Shown: piece by piece, positions 63,101-64,000 of the stretch
How positions within the stretch are numbered: the first letter of the stretch is position 1
Layout: every line of letters begins with the position of its first letter
Origin: Phytophthora colocasiae
Taxonomy: Eukaryota; Oomycota; Peronosporomycetes; Peronosporales; Peronosporaceae
Length of the DNA: 64,000 nucleotides
Reading direction: 5' to 3'
Assembly (NCBI GenBank): GCA_018806915.1
Contig: JAGKQI010000103.1
Location: forward strand, 124,001-188,000
Made by a program: the position numbers and the translations under genes
The notes under the pieces: generated by a model
Databases searched by the model: none
Told to the model about the DNA's origin: nothing
The model's input: only the letters and a program-made list of their open reading frames with translations

Positions 63101-64000
63101 TCTTCAGCAAAATTTGCTGCAGTCTCTACCATAGGAGCCAACATCTTTTTCATGTAGAACGCTGAATCTTTCTTACGGCCATCGGAATCCTTGCCGTCAG
63201 TGTGGATGAGGGTCTTATCAATGCGCGGTGGACTCAGTTTGCGGAAAATAATTTGCGTAATCTGAAGTGCTCGTTTTACCAAATGCACGTCAACGTCTTG
63301 CGTAAGACGTACCAGAATGTCGAAGAAGGTTTCCAATTCATTCATTCGAGTTGCCTGCTCCTCCATCGTAAAGCCACGCAAATCACTTGCATCCACCTCC
63401 TTGCACGTTGCATATAACTTTTCTACAGCTGCTGCTCGCTTCTTCCAGTCCGCATTCGAATTGCTGGTATGTGTAGTTAGCGTCGTCACGATGCTTCCTT
63501 TCAAGAAGCCGAAGCGTAACTCTTCGGTCATTTGCAATGGATGAACCTTCGAAGGAGAAGATCTTGAAGAGGTAGAAGCCGCATCATTACTCCGAGTATC
63601 ACTTGATGACGACGACGCAGCGGAATCCGGCCGTGAAGCAAGTGGTGATGAAGAAGTGTTGCAAGCCTGTAAGAAGGCTGAGATCGGCTCTTGGTGCTCC
63701 ATTAGAGTTCGCTTGTCTTCACCACTGAGAAATTTCATTACATCACTGGAAAATCGACTGCCCCAGTACGATTCGAGTTTGGCGATGGCTTCTTCGGCTG
63801 CTACGACCACTTTCTCATCGGCATCTTCCAGTGCCGGGATAATAGCTTGTACTAGCGCCATAATAAGTGCCTTGTCTCCCCGACCGATGGACTCTCTTCG
63901 ATGCCCCCTTGAGCGGTTTAGGAATCGCTCATCCAGCAGTCGGACTAAGACAATGAGTGAGGCCTCCCTTACAGATCCTTGGCCACTTCCTAGACCGATA
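60127..64000 (-). CDS. TOG/HEAT-array protein, TOGARAM (crescerin)/CLASP-like, 5' end missing
   Basis: The frame runs from stop at 60127 to the right edge without interruption (about 1,291 codons); the start is outside, and the ATG at 63861 is internal because REASLIVLVRLLDERFLN upstream is coherent HEAT sequence. TOG-type repeats are visible in several blocks: ADWKKRAAAVEKLYATCKEV and following; SEDWEGNFEALSTVRRLALH with ERSKDLPSVLQLVGRSLEDS; SNNWKDRFDALNETTEFFCG with VNVLALECMDTIVPSLGSG. Between blocks lie long disordered Ser/Pro/Lys linkers (about residues 470-800). The W-x2-R start and intra-HEAT pattern fit TOGARAM/crescerin or CLASP, which bind tubulin; crescerin acts in cilia. No intron is seen in the window. 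Confidence 0.85.
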   Translation of the reverse strand, partial: IGLGSGQGSVREASLIVLVRLLDERFLNRSRGHRRESIGRGDKALIMALVQAIIPALEDADEKVVVAAEEAIAKLESYWGSRFSSDVMKFLSGEDKRTLMEHQEPISAFLQACNTSSSPLASRPDSAASSSSSDTRSNDAASTSSRSSPSKVHPLQMTEELRFGFLKGSIVTTLTTHTSNSNADWKKRAAAVEKLYATCKEVDASDLRGFTMEEQATRMNELETFFDILVRLTQDVDVHLVKRALQITQIIFRKLSPPRIDKTLIHTDGKDSDGRKKDSAFYMKKMLAPMVETAANFAEDDDEMESFVYTLLGQFFESGCVSVNLIEQILATTSLRHRRSQVREEAVKVWIVLLLISEREGLLLENYAPNDDVVQLLGRLLGDSNRGVRDIALEVSAVLTMVCDCNIYALLEAFIDDEYVAERVDWAALRMRLRRKQVLELRSNNTLRSKISGTANCVRACRTGLLAPSVEQSLDGVSVMKMMVAKDVQKPLEHGYHETITTATGKVNTGDSLSDRSYFGHEQTGVDDARASSSEEGPATVDINDKLAALRKKVGQLRPPRTKRIRVPYSQEGSPTDTKVQVMPRSKSSPEQSAFNPVDDQIPNEDLQSQREKHNKGRRTVVLPVTKAYSSPPQQPAQLSPQHLQSLQSDAQNYKDHPKSTFTERQKAPEPSGSRESPDERPIRPGDPDQIYLNLSDQEHSQDFDNNDSQSTKKTHGRRVMSLATRKRLEAKAKQDTKSSGHSCKIPSPVQNEISKPWNNPVKIKGIGTVDEAPRSSGKQEPRYLEPHELTPLVNPKQDLSKVLSQLRSEDWEGNFEALSTVRRLALHHANLLDAGKVHAILAEIMNQIPNLRSTVSKNALLALESMCAAFSRDMDSEVENIVPVLLKRCGDSNTFVCESAAASLRAVVLQCSISRVVLALASHGNSKAVPIRREVARALHALIVDKADNIERSKDLPSVLQLVGRSLEDSNNEVRDIAKQSILYLHFQRRVVSERIKKFLSPSAHAKIDSLLSGKVGPLSMSSATSDTVFEVTSASKKREALPSRTKKLTKQLSGRTSPPTTNNGARSKVNNDELLRLETKLGSNNWKDRFDALNETTEFFCGCAPALVESGQMLNLFDQLIKRLDDGNAKVNVLALECMDTIVPSLGSGMEQVLPNFLPAITKNLANSRTSSLAQSIVQHLCVYVDNRSLCQQFAIQARSANTRVLPFLLDTLAELTARSLDDKSTYVLTRHVLPLALNLLKEAKSDVKEGNAKLLRQLRKTLGPTAMSSAASKLNSAQQGKLAAALR

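Noticed and set aside
1..64000. CRISPR arrays, bacterial operons, rRNA genes
   Set aside because: None seen. Spliced genes and eukaryotic families throughout exclude a prokaryotic reading of the window.

Overview
The window reads as nuclear DNA of an oomycete, most likely Phytophthora or a close peronosporalean relative. The reasons are short GT-AG introns (about 50-90 bp), many intronless genes, very tight spacing, core promoters resembling the oomycete Inr/FPR element (TCATTYY followed by ATTTTGC), a WRKY19-like CCCH repeat protein, and multi-exon plus single-exon housekeeping genes mixed on both strands. Several genes (TOGARAM-like TOG protein, PPIL6-like cyclophilin) fit an organism with a motile flagellate stage. 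Intron and exon limits below were read by hand from splice signals, reading frame and family conservation; every spliced model was checked to give a length divisible by three.

Layout. 1-2500 is a transposon graveyard: the LTR and gag start of a retrotransposon have inserted into a pogo/Tigger-like transposase gene, next to a Myb/SANT fragment. 2505-4617 is a four-exon gene of unknown function. 4660-7120 is gene-poor and holds an AT-rich island and a solo LTR that seems to split a small gene. From 7216 to 40167 lies a dense block: GPI-anchored GH17 glucanase, TFIIH subunit Tfb4, tryptophan synthase alpha, a TPR protein, RAD54, a PPR protein, an SLC17-like transporter, kinesin-5, DDX56/Dbp9, an unknown protein, a cationic amino-acid transporter, proteasome ATPase Rpt4, PPIL6-like cyclophilin, an EYA-type phosphatase with membrane segments, RNase H2 subunit C, ZNRD2 and a sugar porter. 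A 1,053-bp element with perfect 30-bp terminal inverted repeats sits exactly in the divergent promoter between RNase H2C and ZNRD2.

40168-42430 is gene-poor and holds a 538-bp MITE. It is followed by the CCCH repeat protein (42430-43626), a 1.36-kb empty stretch, CCDC12/Cwf18, cyclin H, a mitochondrial-type 2OG-Fe(II) oxygenase, protein-L-isoaspartate methyltransferase, two tandem membrane-anchored cathepsin X-like proteases, an LCMT-like methyltransferase, a protein made of four tandem DNA polymerase beta lyase-type helix-hairpin-helix repeats, a membrane LRR protein, a basic low-complexity protein and a TOG-array protein that runs off the right edge.

There is no operon-like pathway here. 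Genes are arranged as divergent pairs sharing 145-290 bp promoters (RAD54/PPR, kinesin-5/DDX56, transporter/Rpt4, RNase H2C/ZNRD2, methyltransferase/pol-beta-like) and as convergent pairs with gaps of 60-130 bp. Two TFIIH components (Tfb4, cyclin H) and several DNA-maintenance genes (RAD54, RNase H2C, pol-beta-like repeats) occur, and E2F-like motifs lie 20-58 bp upstream of RAD54, RNase H2C and the basic protein at 58993. The least explained items are the four-repeat pol-beta-like protein, the EYA with transmembrane segments, and the TIR element carrying its own ORF.
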